Notes: generated by a model not told the origin, from the sequence alone. Numbered from the stretch's first letter, positions 20,718-33,235 are shown. The stretch: 64,000 nucleotides of DNA from Anomaloglossus baeobatrachus (GCF_048569485.1 NC_134357.1:111088744-111152743), one strand, 5' to 3'. Numbers and translations: made by a program.

Positions 20718-21338
20718 AGATATATATGTAATCTACTGTATATTACATAGTGTATTACATATTTACAATTTATTACAGTTTTTTGTGTTCTAAAGTTGTA
20801 TTCCAATAAATATATTTTATGTTCTATCCAAATATCTTGATTATTGTATCATAAAAATTATTAAATGTCTGATGTTCACATACACATAGTCATGTACTAC
20901 AATAAATTTTTCACCTAACTATAAGCAATATATGTAGGAGTCGGAGTCGGAGCCGGAGTCGGAGTCGGTGCAAGAGAATTTGAGGAGTCGGAGTCGGAGT
21001 CGAAGGTTTGGCTTACCGACTCCACAGCCCTGGGGGACGCTTCAGCAAGGCTGGAATTGGGCAGATTAAACGTTGCGAAGGACGTATGAATTAAGCCGCA
21101 TTATTTCTTTGCATTATTTAAGGTCTGAAAGCAATGCATTTTTTTTTTTCATTTTGACCATTTCTCATTTTCAGAAAATAAATACAAAACTTATTGCTCG
21201 GAAATTCGGAGACGACGTCAGTAGTTTATAGAATAAAAGAACAATTTACATTATACTGAAAAATATACCTATAAAGAGAAAAATCAGAAAAACTGACCAT
21301 TTTGCAGTGGTCTCTTAATTTTTGCCAGGGCTGTATAA
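20215..21338 (+). mobile_element. Tc1-like relic (transposase middle and right end), split by a hAT MITE
   Basis: 20222-20333 reads as part of a Tc1 transposase (MSLNFQLCPTPGHVMVRRRP, then the CDIWWRIGDD segment) and continues after the inserted MITE at 21041 with a degenerate GWNWAD. The right end TTAATTTTTGCCAGGGCTGTA (to 21338) is a Tc1 terminus. The left part of the transposon is missing. Confidence 0.7.
20341..21032. mobile_element. hAT-type MITE with GAGTCG-repeat arms and 8-bp duplication
   Basis: Begins CAGGGCTGTGGAGTCGG and ends in the complement CCACAGCCCTG. Both sides carry GGGGACGC (20333-20340 and 21033-21040), an 8-base target duplication that marks the hAT superfamily. The arms contain runs of GGAGTC and a long A/T-rich inverted repeat around a (TA)n core at 20683-20708. 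Confidence 0.88.
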
Positions 21339-22650
21339 TGACAGTGTAGCTCATTACAATGTAGCGCAGATCACGCACACCCTGTAGTACAGTGATGATG
21401 AGCGGTGATCTTGGCATCGCAAACTATTATGCTGCGGGCCCAGAGGCTTCCTGCCACCAGGAATGTGTAGTGCGATGTGCACGCCTGGTTCTGATCACAG
21501 CCGGATGTAGAACCCCTGGAGGGAAAGCAGAAGTGAACCCGGCCCCAGCTGCGTCCAGTAGTGCAGAACATATAGCATTAACTATTTCACAACAGTTGGC
21601 ATTCTCCAGCTTTTAATACCAGTCATCGGGAGGTTGTAATATTCTTCAGGACCGGCGCGGACCATAGACCTCAGACTGGGAGATGTTACTGCTGTTCCAT
21701 ATTTCTGCGGCGTCTGAGACCAGCTGCTTCTTGACACCTTTTGTGACCCTCATAATGGGAGAAATAATAGGATCACACCATATGAAATCCAGCCGTTCTG
21801 ATCCTTGTTAATCCGGTCACAGACACCTCAGCTCTGTCTGTGGCCGGCTGCGAGTCTTTCTCTTTGTTTTCTGGGATTTGTGGCTGTAGAACTTTTTTTC
21901 CTTTTACATTAAAAAAAGAAATAAGAGTACAAGAACGCTGAGCAATTAGCCCACCGCTTTGTATGTAGTATATTATGACCATGCAGGACACTGTTTCCTG
22001 AGCTTTTCAGGATTGAGCTTCTCCCGGGGGAAAAAAAACAAAAAACCTTTAACCTTAGGGAACTCCTATGGAATAGGTTTTTTTTTTTTAATAATAAATA
22101 TATATATATAATGACAAAACTTCGCTAAGGGAAAAGTTAATACCTCTGAATTTCAGAAAACTGAATCAGAATGTTAATGTGAATGGAAGAGCGAAGCTTG
22201 CACTTTCTCATTGACCCCCCCCCCCCCCTGCTTTATGTACAAAAGCTGACTCGCTAAGTTTACAGAAGTCGATCGATGGCTGTTACCTTTATACTTCATG
22301 TGGCTAATTTGGGGAAAAAATAGGATGCATTTTAATCATTCCTGGCACAATTAGGACTGTTTCACATGTCCTTAGTTTCTGTTCTGTGTGGGTTACAGAC
22401 TCCCTTTCATGCTGGTCTCACACATCCGCTAGATCCTTCACAGCCTGAACGAAAAGCCCCCTCTTTCACCATTTTATTAACCCCCCCCCCCCAACACACA
22501 GGTCTGGTGTAATCCACCGAGGTCCCACGTCTCTTCCAGCCGCGACTCACACTGTACTGAATGCAGCCTTACAACGAGCCTGCAGAGAGGTAATTACAGG
22601 TCATTTCCCACGGTCGGTGATGTAAACACACTATCGCCGGCAGAAATGCA
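21339..22650. other. Intronic DNA without a recognised gene
   Basis: Mostly unique-looking sequence with A/T-rich runs. A poly-C run at 22216-22229 and a short copy of the repeat family seen at 29580 (CCCCCTCTTTCACCATTTTATTAACCC region, about 22455-22520) are the only structures I see. Confidence 0.4.
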
Positions 22651-22945
22651 GCGTGTCGATTGTTGATTGATTTGTTGATTGATCTGTCCTCTATCGATCT
22701 GTTCTTCTATATATTTATCTATCTATCTATCTCAGAAGGAAATTTCTTTTTTTTTCCTTCAATGTGGTTTATTGCACTGAATGCATTAAAACACATGTAC
22801 CAACCCGCGTTAAAACCGCGGCAAACCTCGTGGTTTTCGGGTGCGGTTTGCCGCATTTTTTTACCGCGGGTGTGGTAATCTCAGACCCTGCGGAATTTTC
22901 TTAAGAAAATTCCGTTTTCCAGTGCGCGCACAGGGCCTTATACTA
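22651..22945. repeat. Short tandem repeats and a truncated GTGCGCAC-ended MITE
   Basis: 22650-22735 holds imperfect GATT/ATCT repeats (TATCTATCTATCTATCTC at 22716). 22800-22940 matches the right part of the MITE family ending ...TAGTGCGCACAGGGCCTTA (compare 31257-31676 and 34140-34320); its left end is missing. 22946-23340 is unremarkable. Confidence 0.55.
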
Positions 22946-23344
22946 TACTCTAACCTATATGGAACAGGGTAGACGGATAGGAATGGAGTCCGCCCAAATG
23001 TCCGTTTTGGCTGGAGAGCCTTTGTCAGGGGACAGTATGATAGAGGGAAGGGGCAGTATAAAAAGCGGCATCAGCCAATCAAGTCGCGGTGGGCGGGGCT
23101 ATGCCGCATGCGTAACCACGGCAGCGGGAACGCCACTCTGTCCTTTATGCAAGCATCTTCACTCTTAAGTGGACCTCTCATCATTCCTCCCTATGTGAGT
23201 GCACGGTCTATGTACACTTCTGGGTCATTACTTTCTACCTAGCCTTGGCGCTATTGTTTGGGTTTTGGAATGGCGCTCCCTTTGTTTATTTATGTAACTT
23301 ACCACCATTGTTCACTTGTATAATAAAGTTCACCACTTGATTAA

Positions 23345-24103
23345 TGGTGGTGTCACACACAGCGACGACAACGACATCGCTGCTAAGTCGCCATTTTCTG
23401 TGACGTAGCAACGACCTCAACAGCGACATCGCTGTGTGTGACACATAACAACGATCAGACCCCTGCTGCGAGATCGCTGCTCGCTCTTGAATATTCCAGG
23501 TCATTTTTTGATCGCTGCTATCCCGCTGCGCCACATGCATCCTTGTGTTTTACACCGCAGCAGCAACAGTCGCGACGACGCTGAAGGCAGTGACGTAGGA
23601 CTGAAAGGCAGGACAAGGGCGTGTTTTTGCGGTGTATTTTACAACGCCCCCACGACTCCAATTGGTGGTCATAACAGCGTTCCAATTGGGTAACTTGCCG
23701 AAGGCGTTACAGTGATTTCATCTTTAAGTTCCATTCTTTGTTCCACGTAGTAGTGTCTCTGTCTGGTGTCGCTAGTGCGTCGTTCTTTGTGTCTTCCTTT
23801 GTTTGGCACGGTCACCCAATCAGGCGCCGCTGTAGTGATCACCAATCGGAACAGAGGGGCGTGAAAAGAGGCAACACAAAATATGTCAAGGGGTAAACAC
23901 CACGCCTCTATCAAGGTCTGAGTCGTCGCACAGCGACGCGTGTGACACCGCACAACGACCGTTGAGGTCGCTATGATCGCTGCTCTGTCGCTGCTTAAAA
24001 TTACATGTTTGACAGCGAACTAGCGATCATGTAAGGTTGCTGTTGCGTCACAGGAAATGGTGACGTAACAGCGACGTCGTTGTCGTTGTGTGTGAACCCA
24101 GCA
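23345..24103. mobile_element. Harbinger-like foldback MITE
   Basis: Left arm GTGTCACACACAGCGACGAC pairs with GTCGTTGTCGTTGTGTGTGA near the right end, with TAA at both edges. Many GCGAC/GTCGC motifs inside. It directly abuts the Tc1-type transposon that starts at 24112. Confidence 0.75.
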
Positions 24104-24111
24104 TAAGTATA

Positions 24112-25662
24112 CACTGTGTTCCAAATTATTATGCAAAAAGAGTTCAGGAGTGATAAGGTTAGAAATTTTTTGTTTGTCATTTATACTCATTGCTGGTGAT
24201 GGTGTCAGGGCTCTTTATATTACTGAAAGCAATTGCAGATACCTGTGCACATTAGTTTGGCAGGTGTGTCCAAATAAAGGCAAGACTACTGAAGAAGGCT
24301 GTTCCACATTATTAAGCAGCCTACATTTTTTGCCAAAATGGGAAAGAAAAAGGATGTCGGCTGCTGAGAAGCAACAAATTGTGGAGTATTTAGGTGAAGG
24401 CATGACAATCAACATTACCTAGACACTTCATCGTGATCATCGCACAATCAAGAAGTATGTAGCTGCTTCACAGCACACACGTGTGCGTGCTGATAAGGAA
24501 AAATTGAGGACTCTTTCCAATGGGCAATTGCGTCAGGTTAAAAGATCAGCAGCTAAAATGCCTTGTCATAGCAGCAGACAAGTTTTTGAAGCTGCTGGTG
24601 CCTCCAGCGTCCCCCGAACAACAAGATGCAGGGTCCTTCAGAGGTTTGCAGAGTAAGCCATCCTGTCGACCACCTCTATCCACAGCACACAAGCAGAAAC
24701 TGCTCCAGTGGGCCAAACGATACATGAAGACTGACTTCCAAACTGTTTTGTTCACCGATGAGTGCCGTGCAACGCTCGATGGTCCAGATGGATGGAGTAG
24801 AGGATGGCTGGTTGATGGACACCCCATGAAAACACGGCTAAGGCGCCAACAAGGAGGGGGTGGAGTAATGTCTTGGGCTGGAATCATGGGGAGAGAGATT
24901 GTTGGCCCCTTTAGGATCCCAGAAGGGGTAAAGATGAACTCCATAATCTGTGGAGTTTCTAAAACAGCACTTTCTGCCATGGTTCAGGAGGAAGAACCGT
25001 GCATTCCGCAGCAAGATTATTTTCATGCATGATAATGCACCGTCTCATGCTGCAAATAACACATCTGCATCTCTGGCTGCTATGGGCATAAAAGAGGACA
25101 AAATTATGGTGTGGCCACCATCTTCCCCTGACCTCAACCCCATTGAGAACCTCTGGAGCATCATCAAAAGGAGTGTCTATGATGGCGGGAGGCAGTTCAC
25201 ATCTAAGCAACAGCTCTGGGAGGGTATTCTGTCCACATGCAAAACAATCGAAGCACAAACCATCCTAAAACTGACAAATTCAATGGATGAGAGAGTTCAG
25301 AAGCTTCTTTCAAACAAGGGGTCCTATGTGCAAATGTAGTATCACCTACAGTTAAGTTGTGACTTGAAAACTGTTTGATTACATTTTGTAATAAGCGGAT
25401 AATGCTTGTAATGTCACAATTGACCATTTTTTGTTTTTCAAAATAAAAAGGCTGAAAACTCTGCTGTGCATAATAATTTGGAACATGCATTTTGAGTGTT
25501 TATTATTTTTAAAAATATACTGTTTTCATAGGCAGTTTGATCAAAAACATTTCAATTATACTCGAATAGTAGATGACCGGAAAATAACAATGACTGCAAT
25601 TCATAAAGTTAATTTAGGAAAATATGAAAAAATATTTTTGCATAATAATTTGGAACACAGTG
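24112..25662 (+). mobile_element. Tc1/mariner transposon with IR/DR-like ends, nearly full length
   Basis: CACTGTGTTCCAAATTATTATG follows TA at the left and its complement precedes TA at the right (25663). A second copy of the terminal motif lies inside each end (CTGTTCCACATTATTAAGCA near 24299 and CATAATAATTTGGAACATGC near 25468), the IR/DR layout of Sleeping Beauty-like elements. A transposase relic of about 350 residues lies in between. Confidence 0.85.
24338..25339 (+). pseudogene. Tc1/mariner transposase, frameshifted
   Basis: Starts MGKKKDVG(C) near 24338. A helix-turn-helix N-terminus is broken by at least one stop and frameshifts between 24420 and 24650. The catalytic part is clear: FTDECRATLDGPDGW (24750-24800; first Asp in TDE), GGGGVMSWAG, then after another frame change near 24950 IIFMHDNAPSHAA (25014 on; second Asp) and PPSSPDLNPIENLWSIIKR (25109-25170; the catalytic Glu in IENLW). 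Ends at TAG 25337-25339. The spacing from HDNAPSH to PIENLW fits DD34E-type Tc1 elements. The enzyme would cut and paste the transposon; with at least three breaks this copy is dead. Confidence 0.85.
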
Positions 25663-25879
25663 TATGGATGTCTGATCGCATTCTTTCTCTTTCTGGCTCG
25701 TGTTTATGTAGCGATTTTTCCCAGGTCCATTAATTCTGCATATTTTTAGGTCATTATATTTGGTTTATCACCATTTTTGGTCACCATGCAAATTTTGTTA
25801 CTGTTGACGTTTATTGACAAAACTGTTTGTGACTGATGGAAAAAAAACTGTGTGAAAGGGGCCTTACATTACTGGGTGC

Positions 25880-26135
25880 AGCTGTTCTGACACAATCAGA
25901 ATTTTTAGATTTAGCCATCTAGCAGAGCTGAGAGCTGTCCCCACCCCCACCAGACTCTCTATAGATATTGAACATTGACAGTGAGGTGTCAATCACTGGA
26001 GGGGGAGTGTCTTCCTGCGGTATAAACAAACAGATTGGACCTTGACAAGACAGGCATCCCTGAATTCTATGTTTTAACCTTTACAAAATATTGTCTTCAG
26101 ATTACATAGCAAAAAAACTGACAGATTCCCTTTAA
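25880..26135. repeat. T2-like MITE fragment, right end only
   Basis: Ends CTGACAGATTCCCTTTAA at 26118-26135. The left end is lost or too diverged. A T-rich run with long poly-T tracts follows to 26350. Confidence 0.5.
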
Positions 26136-26682
26136 GTTCAATGGTTTTTTTTTGGGGTTTTTTTTTTTTTGCCTCTGAACCAATTTGGCTCTAGAACAGA
26201 GTAATCTGTACAACCTGCCAGTCTATCAAGGTGACAGCCTGTTATCTGAGAATTTCACTAGCATCCAATATAATACACTAGAAAGGCATTGCTCACGCCT
26301 CACGGTTCTGTGTTTTTTTTTTTTTTTTTGTTTTTTCTTTTTTTTTTTCTCTTTGTTCGGTCAGGTGGAATAAGGAATTGTATAAAGCCCTGGGTCTCTA
26401 GATGTCTTTGAGGTCATGTTGTGCCAGAAAAAGATATTCATTGCCCTATGTTTTCTCTTCTGCCAGCCAAGTCTGTGGCTATGATAAGAGTCCTGATGCC
26501 TGTGGTGGTAAGCGGCTCTCATGGCTTTATCGCTCTTCCCTCGGGTGGAGTTCTTGGTTTCTCTGGTGATTACCAACTGACTCAAAGTGACATAAAAAGA
26601 TATATACATATACTAAACACTGAAATTGCAACAGCAAGAAGGAAAAGTTGTGGAATTAGAGATCACAGGATAGATAGATGCG

Positions 26683-27281
26683 TTAAAGGGAACCTGTCAC
26701 CACTTTTTTGGCCTATAAGCTGCGGCCACCACCACCGGGCTCTTATATACAGTATTCTAACACGCTGTATATAAGGGCTTGGGCCGGGGGTATAACATAT
26801 AAAACACTTTAATACTTACCTATCGGTCTCGCTGTGGGCCTTATGGGCGTCTCCGTTGTTTGGTGCTGGAGCCGCCTCTTTTGGCCATCTTTGTTCTCCT
26901 TCTCTAGCCGCGGTGCATGACGCGTCCGACGTCATCCACACTCGCCGGCATTCAGGTCCTGAGCAGGCGCACTTTGATCTGCCCTGAGCAGGGCATATCA
27001 AAGCATTGTAGTGCGCCTGCGCAGGACCGGCGAGTGTGTATGATGCAGACGTGTCATGTCCACAGGCTTCAAAAAGAGGACGAAGATGGCCGAAAGAGGA
27101 GGCGCCGGACAACGGAGACACCCATAAGGCCCATAGCGCGACCGTTAGGTAAGTATTATAAAGTGTTTATGTTCTACCCCTGGCCCGGGCTCTTATATAC
27201 AGCGTGTTAGAATGCTGTATATAAGAGCCCGGTGGTGGCCGCAGCTTATAGGCCAAAAAAGTGGTGACAGGTTCCCTTTAA
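26683..27281. mobile_element. T2-type foldback MITE
   Basis: Ends TTAAAGGGAACCTGTCACCA and the complement to 27281. Arms include GGCCTATAAGCTGCGGCC and its partner, and CTTATATACAG hairpins. Shorter relative at 52443-52701. Confidence 0.88.
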
Positions 27282-27688
27282 TGATGGGCAGATTTGGAAA
27301 GGATGGAAACAACATTTTGAAAGCATCTCGATTTATTTCATTTGTTTGAGCATCATGTGAAGAAGTAGACGCTTACATATCTCTGCATCTATCAATGATA
27401 TTATAGGTTATTAATGGTTGAGGAATGTTCTACCACACTGAATACATTTGGGCAAATTCTCAAGATCCGCTACGGACAGCTTCTTTTTGCAGTTGCTGAT
27501 CAATGATGCCCAAGATATGCTGAGTGGGAGACAAGTGCAAAGACGTTGCAGGCCATGGTAGCATGTTTTTATGCCATGCTGGCGGCTCACAGTAGCACAT
27601 GGAACATGAAGCTTGGATCCTGAGACGCTCTGGAGAAATGGTCCTTCTACTTGTTCCATGAACAAATCAATATAGCACAGAGCTGTTA

Positions 27689-28235
27689 AGGGTACTTTAC
27701 ATGCTGTGATCTCACTAGCGATATTGCTAGTGAGTGTATCTGCCCCCATCGGTTGTGCATCACGGACAAATTGCTGCCCGTGGCGCACATCGCTTACACC
27801 CGTCACACGGACTTACCTTCCCTGCGACGTCGCTCTGGCTGGCGAACCACCTCCTTTCTAAGGGGGCGGTTTGTGTGACGTCACACGGCAGCGGTCCAAT
27901 AGAAGCAGAGGGGTGGAGAGGAGCGGGCGGAATATCCCGCCCACCTTCTTCCTTCCTCATTGCCGGTGGAGGCAGGTAAGGAGATGTCCGTTGTTTCTGC
28001 GGTGTCACACAGCGATGTGTGATGCCGCAGGAACAACGAACAACTAGCAGCATGCACCACCAACGATATTATGAAAAGGAGCGACGTGTCAACGATCAAC
28101 GATTTTTGACGTTTTTACAATCGTTGCTTCTAGCTGTCACACGCTGCGATGACGCTAACGGCGCCGGATGTGCGTCACTAACAACGTGACCCCGACGATA
28201 TATCGTTAGTGATGTCGCAGCGTGTAAAGCACCCT
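27689..28235. mobile_element. Harbinger-like MITE, TTA target
   Basis: Flanked by TTA. Ends AGGGTACTTTACATGCTG and CAGCGTGTAAAGCACCCT. Internal blocks match 11151-11688. Confidence 0.78.
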
Positions 28236-29089
28236 TTAGTCTACCTGGAATGAAGACCAGCTTCCTATCTCCTCCTATGTGGGCCACTTCATAGCATTGC
28301 CTATGTGGTCCAGACCATTCTGCAGCTATTATTGCGTCCAAGATAAAAGCAGGACTCCTCCTTTAGAAAGATAGACCTCCATTTAAGCCTCCATTACTGT
28401 CTTGCTTTTCACCATGATGCTTTTGAGAGCGGTGGTCAGAGGTCAGTGCAATACCTGTAGCCAGACTTCTGGCTCGTAAAAAGGAGAAAACAGTACACAT
28501 AATAGAGGCGCACATCAGGATAGATGGCTCGTGTCATTCAAGCTCCTTCTAATAGTGTTGTGAGGCATAATATATGGTAGCTGGACCCCTCTAGACTTCA
28601 TTCCAGGTACACTAACATCTCCACATTATATTGACATGGTGGTGGAACCAGTGGCACAGACATTTTTCAAACCTTTTTTTTTTTTTTTGTTTTTCACATT
28701 TTTTTTGGTCTTGTTTGAGCAATAAGGCTACATGCGCACGCTGCAGTTTTTTCTGCACACAAACTGAACCTTGTCAGAGCCTGGAAATGATAGAAAAAAA
28801 GGCTTGTAATGTAGGTGCGTTTTTGGTGTGTTTTCAATGTTTTTGTTATTGCTATATTTTTTTTTTTTATATAGTAGAATCAAAATATGATCGGAAAGGA
28901 TAATGGATAGATGGCTAGAATAGATGATAGAAAAAAATAGAATAGATAGATAATAAGAAAGAACAGAGAATACATAGAAATAACAGAATAGCTTGATAGA
29001 GGGATAGCCAGCTTGGTTAGCTGTTTGTTTTGCTTTTTTTTTTTTTTTTAATTTGTTTTGGGTTAAAAAAACAAAACAAAACAAAACGT
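28236..29089. other. Intronic DNA with T-rich runs and a MITE end
   Basis: Mostly unrecognised. GGCTACATGCGCACGCTGCAG after TAA at 28724 is the left end of a GTGCGCAC-family MITE whose right end I cannot find. Several poly-T and TAGATA runs. Confidence 0.4.
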
Positions 29090-30345
29090 GGGGTCCCCTC
29101 TTTTTTCATATCAAGCACAGGAACCACAGCAGCTACAGGCTGCAACCCTCAGCTCTCTGCTGTACCTTGGCTGGTTATAAAAATAGAGGGGATCCCACAC
29201 TTTTTTTTTTTTATTTTTTTTTAAATTAACATGGGATCCCCCATTTTTCTAATACCAGCCAAGCTGCAGCAGACAACTGATTTTATTAGGGTGGGAAGGG
29301 CCATCGTTATTTGGCCCTTTCCAGCCTAACAATAGCAGCCCACAGCCGCCCCAGAAGAGGCACATCCATAAGATGCACCAATTCTGGCGCTGGGCCCGGC
29401 TCTCCCCGTTGCCCTGGTGCGGTGGCAATCTGAGTAATAAGGGGTTAATGGCAGCCCATAGCTGCCACTAGGCCTTATGTTAATGATGTTAGGTGTCTGA
29501 GACACCCCACATCACTAATCTGTAAGTGAAAGTAAATAACCAAAAACAGCCAAAAAAAATCCTTTATTTGAAATAAAATGACCCCTCTTTCACCACTTTA
29601 TTAACCCACGAAACACCCCTCCTGGTCCGAAGTAATCCACACTAGGTGCCACAGCGCTTCCAGCTCTGCTACATCCCTGTCCTGTCACAGCCAGCGGTCA
29701 TACAGCATGGCTGCCAGCTGTGAGTGTGGACAGACCTGCAGCAATCAGAATGAACTAGGGTGAACCCCTGACGTCACAGCTACGGGTCTCGCAGTATGGT
29801 GGGTGTCGCAGCAATGACGTCACGGGTTAACTACGGTTCAGGCCGCTACTGAAGTGAGCCGCGCGATCGGCGGTGCAGTCACTCACGTGAGTCCTCCAGC
29901 TGTGGCTCACTTCAGTCGCGGCCTGATTTGCGCTCACAGGTAGAGGACTTGAGCTGTGACCACGAACACCTGAGTGACGGCACCGCTGATTGCTGCTGAC
30001 TTCAGTCACTTGGGTAGTTTTCTGTGATAGATGTGGAGCGACGGTACCACTGATAAAGCGACTCTCTTCAGTGCTGTACAATGTAGACACGCCCACCGGT
30101 GGCTGTGATTGGTTACAGTCAGACAGCTGTCACTCAGCATGGGGGCTCGTGTGACTGCAACCAATCACAGATGGGGTTGAGGATTCAATATGTATGAGGC
30201 TACTGAGCGCGTCTGGAAGAAGAGTGTGTAAGCAGTGTGACAGCCGGTGATCGGTGAGTATGTAGTGCTTGGGGGGGGAGAGAGAGACAGACACCGGCCC
30301 TGACATGGCTCCGACACACGGACACCGGCCTGCCAAAATCACTCC
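29090..30345. repeat. Dispersed amphibian repeat, family A, copy 1
   Basis: Non-coding, with characteristic blocks: GGGATCCCCCATTTTTCTAA, CATAAGATGCACCAATTCTG, GGTGCGGTGGCAATCTGAG, CCCTCTTTCACCACTTTATT. The same blocks return at 32930-33230 in the opposite orientation and in part at 33700-34010 and 22455-22520. 29760-30200 has CpG-rich inverted segments (GATTGGTTACAGTC and GACTGCAACCAATCAC). Class unknown. Confidence 0.55.
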
Positions 30346-30354
30346 AGCATTAAT

Positions 30355-30715
30355 TTTGTCGTTCTGGAACTAAGTTGGTGAGCTGTGTTTTTGTTGACAA
30401 AACTGCAAGTAAAACACATGCCATGCCAAACGCACCAATTTGATAGCATGCATTTTTCCTTGCGTTTTTGATGCCCTCATTGATTTCAATGGGGGACAAA
30501 TGGTGACAAAAACTCAAGAAAGAATGAACATACTTCTCTTTTGTCACAAACTCTTGTAAAAAAAACGCTGACAAACTACAACGTGCACAAAGGAAATCTG
30601 ACTTCTCATAGACTTTGCTGGGAAGTCAGATGCCAGAAACTTCTGACAACAAAACTGCACCAAAAAACGCGACAAAAACCCGAAACAAACGCAGCGTGCA
30701 CCTATGTAGCAAATG
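30355..30715. repeat. Degraded MITE related to the GTGCGCAC family
   Basis: Ends in ACGCAGCGTGCACCTATGTAG, a worn terminal repeat, and is full of AAAACGC and GCAAAAC motifs. The left end is unclear. 30716-31250 to its right shows nothing I recognise. Confidence 0.45.
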
Positions 30716-31256
30716 TTCCTCCAACACCTCTGTAGTATGGAAATATGCGGTCACATCCCGTGATGTCCTGACGGTGCACAACTTGTTTCTTTTTTATCTG
30801 CAGTTACATAGTTCATCAGTGAATATATAGATGTCTTATACTTTGCCCCTACGGATGACGTGTGCTCCTCGCCTGACAGTGTATTGGCACCATAGAAGCT
30901 GTTACCTACGGTATATGACGTATGTGTAGGATGGAGACACCGGACATAGGAGGAACCTGCACATCACTTGACTTGCGCCTCTCCCTTCTGCTGCAATTTA
31001 TTTATTTTTTGTTCATGTGTCACTTATGAGCACGTTACAGATGGGGCAGGAGAAGCAGAGCTTCAAGGGGCACAGAATGTAGTTGGCCTATTCAATGGGC
31101 GAGTGATCAAGAGATCAGTAGAATGTCTGACTTTTAGGAACACTGTTCCATCTGAATGTGAAGGCTGCAGCCTCTGATTGACAGCAGCGGTCCCACAATG
31201 TCCCCTGGCCATGAAGTGAAGGCAGGAGACGGTGATGCATACTTGGCTGAGTATAA

Positions 31257-31676
31257 GGCCTTGTGCGCACACTGCGTTTTTACCCGCGTTTTTTTTCCTT
31301 TTTTGCTGCAGAAATTTCTTGAGAAAATGGTTGTACCTTTCTGCAGACATTCCCCAGCAAAACCTATGGAAAAAAAAATAGCTGCGCACACTGCGTTTTT
31401 TTTCTCAAGAACGTTCTTTCTGCAGAATTTCTTGAGGAAAAACAATGTGCATGTCACTTCTTTTCCGCAGGTAGCTGCGTTTTTTGCCATAGATAATGTT
31501 AAAAAAACGCAGGGACCAACCTAAAAAAAAACAAAACGCAGGGACCAATCAAAAACGCGGTAAACACATGCAGTTTTCAGTGCGTTATTGTTGTGTTTTT
31601 TTGACTGCAAGTGCGCTAATCTTTCAGACTCAAGAAATTTCTTCAGAAAAATCCTTTTTCTAGTGCGCACAGGGCC
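31257..31676. mobile_element. Harbinger-like MITE with GTGCGCAC ends
   Basis: GGCCTTGTGCGCACACTGCG after TAA, and CTAGTGCGCACAGGGCC before TTA. Internal inverted TTTCTTGAGAAA motifs. Confidence 0.8.
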
Positions 31677-31890
31677 TTAATGTCTGGTGCTAGTCAAGCA
31701 GGTGTCTATTGATTCCCCCCACTACCTTTTAATTAGGTTTTGTAACTTAGTGGAGAACCCCCTTTTAAAAATTAATGACCACCTATCCACAAGCTGGGTA
31801 ATTAATATGAGCCTTTTGGGTATGTCCCTACACCCCCGCTGATCAGCTGTTCTGATTTGCTGCGGGGGGCGATAGATGCAAACACTATTA

Positions 31891-32103
31891 GGCTATGTGC
31901 GCACTAGGCCGTTTTACCCACAGTTTTGCTGCGGAAATTTCTTGAGAAATGTTTGAAATCTTTCTGCAGACATTTCCCAGCAAAACCTATAGGAAAAAAA
32001 AAATAGCTGTGCGCACACTGCGTTTTTTTTCTCAAGAACATTCTTTGTGAAGATTTTCTTGAGAAAATTTCTTGAGAAAATGTGCATGTCACTTCTTTTC
32101 CGC
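31891..32103. mobile_element. Left half of a GTGCGCAC-family MITE
   Basis: TTAGGCTATGTGCGCACTAG opens the copy and the sequence matches 31257 onward (CAAGAANNTTCTTT, CACTTCTTTTCCGCAGGTA). It switches at about 32104 to unrelated sequence, so it is truncated or interrupted. Confidence 0.65.
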
Positions 32104-32930
32104 AGGTACCTGCGGTATACCCCGGTATTTTACTCCATTCACTGTAATGTAATCGTGAAATACCAGGGGTATACCGCAGGTAGCAAATGATGTGCGGTAT
32201 ACCCCCGGTATAGTCGCGATTTACCTGCGGTAATGTTCATCGCTGCCTGCAGTTTTGCAGGAAGTGATGTCATTATGACAGAAGAGGAAGCGGAGCAAAG
32301 TAAACACAGACGTCACACTCCCTGGACGCCGCACAGAAGCACTTCCAGGTGCCCGTGCAGTCTGTGTCCCGCTCCAGCCCCGCCGCTGCCTGCCCTGCAG
32401 TGTGTCAGTGTCTGCCCGCAGTATCAACAGCTTGTCACCCTGCAGCGCAGGCAGACACACACACACACAGCAGTGCGTGCAGCTGCGGGGATGACGGGCG
32501 CTGCTGTCAGGAGGTGAGGTGAGATCAGATCATTACCTGCGGTGACTATCTCCTGACGTCACCGCTGTCACTGCCGTCTATGCCCGCGGCCCGAGACTGT
32601 CACTAGCGGTGACGTCACGGGCTCTCGCGATACTGCTGAGAACGCGGCGGGCATAGAAGGCAGTGACAGCGCTGATGGCAGGACTGCAGGAGATCATCAC
32701 AGCAGGTAACGATCTCATCTAACCTCCTGATGGAAGCGCTCGGCATCCCCTGCAGTGACCTGGGCTGACCTATTGATGTTAGCTCAGGTCACTGCACTGC
32801 TCTCCCAGCCAATGGGGAACATTCTGTTTTTCACTTACTGGGACAGTGACTATGGTATGGATCGTCGTGGGACCCTTATTGGATTACGCCGGACCTGGAT
32901 TTGATTGTTCTTGTCAATAATTTGGTGAAA
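32104..32930. repeat. Palindrome-rich repeat
   Basis: TACCTGCGGTATACCCCGGT (32106) pairs with ACCAGGGGTATACCGCAGGTA (32162). 32565-32670 holds a longer inverted pair (TGTCACTGCCGTCTATGCCCGC and GCGGGCATAGAAGGCAGTGACA). No coding region. Confidence 0.5.
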
Positions 32931-33235
32931 GAGGGAATGTGGGGAGTGTTTTTTCAAATAAAACTTTTTTTGTTGTCTATTTTTTATTTCTTACTGACTG
33001 GGTTGGTGATGTCAGGTATCTGATAGACGCGTGACATCACTAACCCCAGGGCTTGATGCCAGGTGACATTACACATCTGGCATCAACCCCATATATTACC
33101 CCGTTTGCCACCGCACCAGGGCAACGGGATAAGTTGGGGGCGAAGCGCCAGGATTGGCACTTCTAATGGATGCGCCACTTCTGGGGCGGCTGCAGCCTGC
33201 TATTTTTAGGCTGGGGAGTGTCCAATTTTATTATT
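32931..33235. repeat. Dispersed amphibian repeat, family A, copy 2, opposite orientation
   Basis: CGCCAGGATTGGCACTTCTA, GCGCCACTTCTGGGGCGGC and TTGCCACCGCACCAGGGCAA are the complements of blocks in 29330-29480. Confidence 0.6.
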
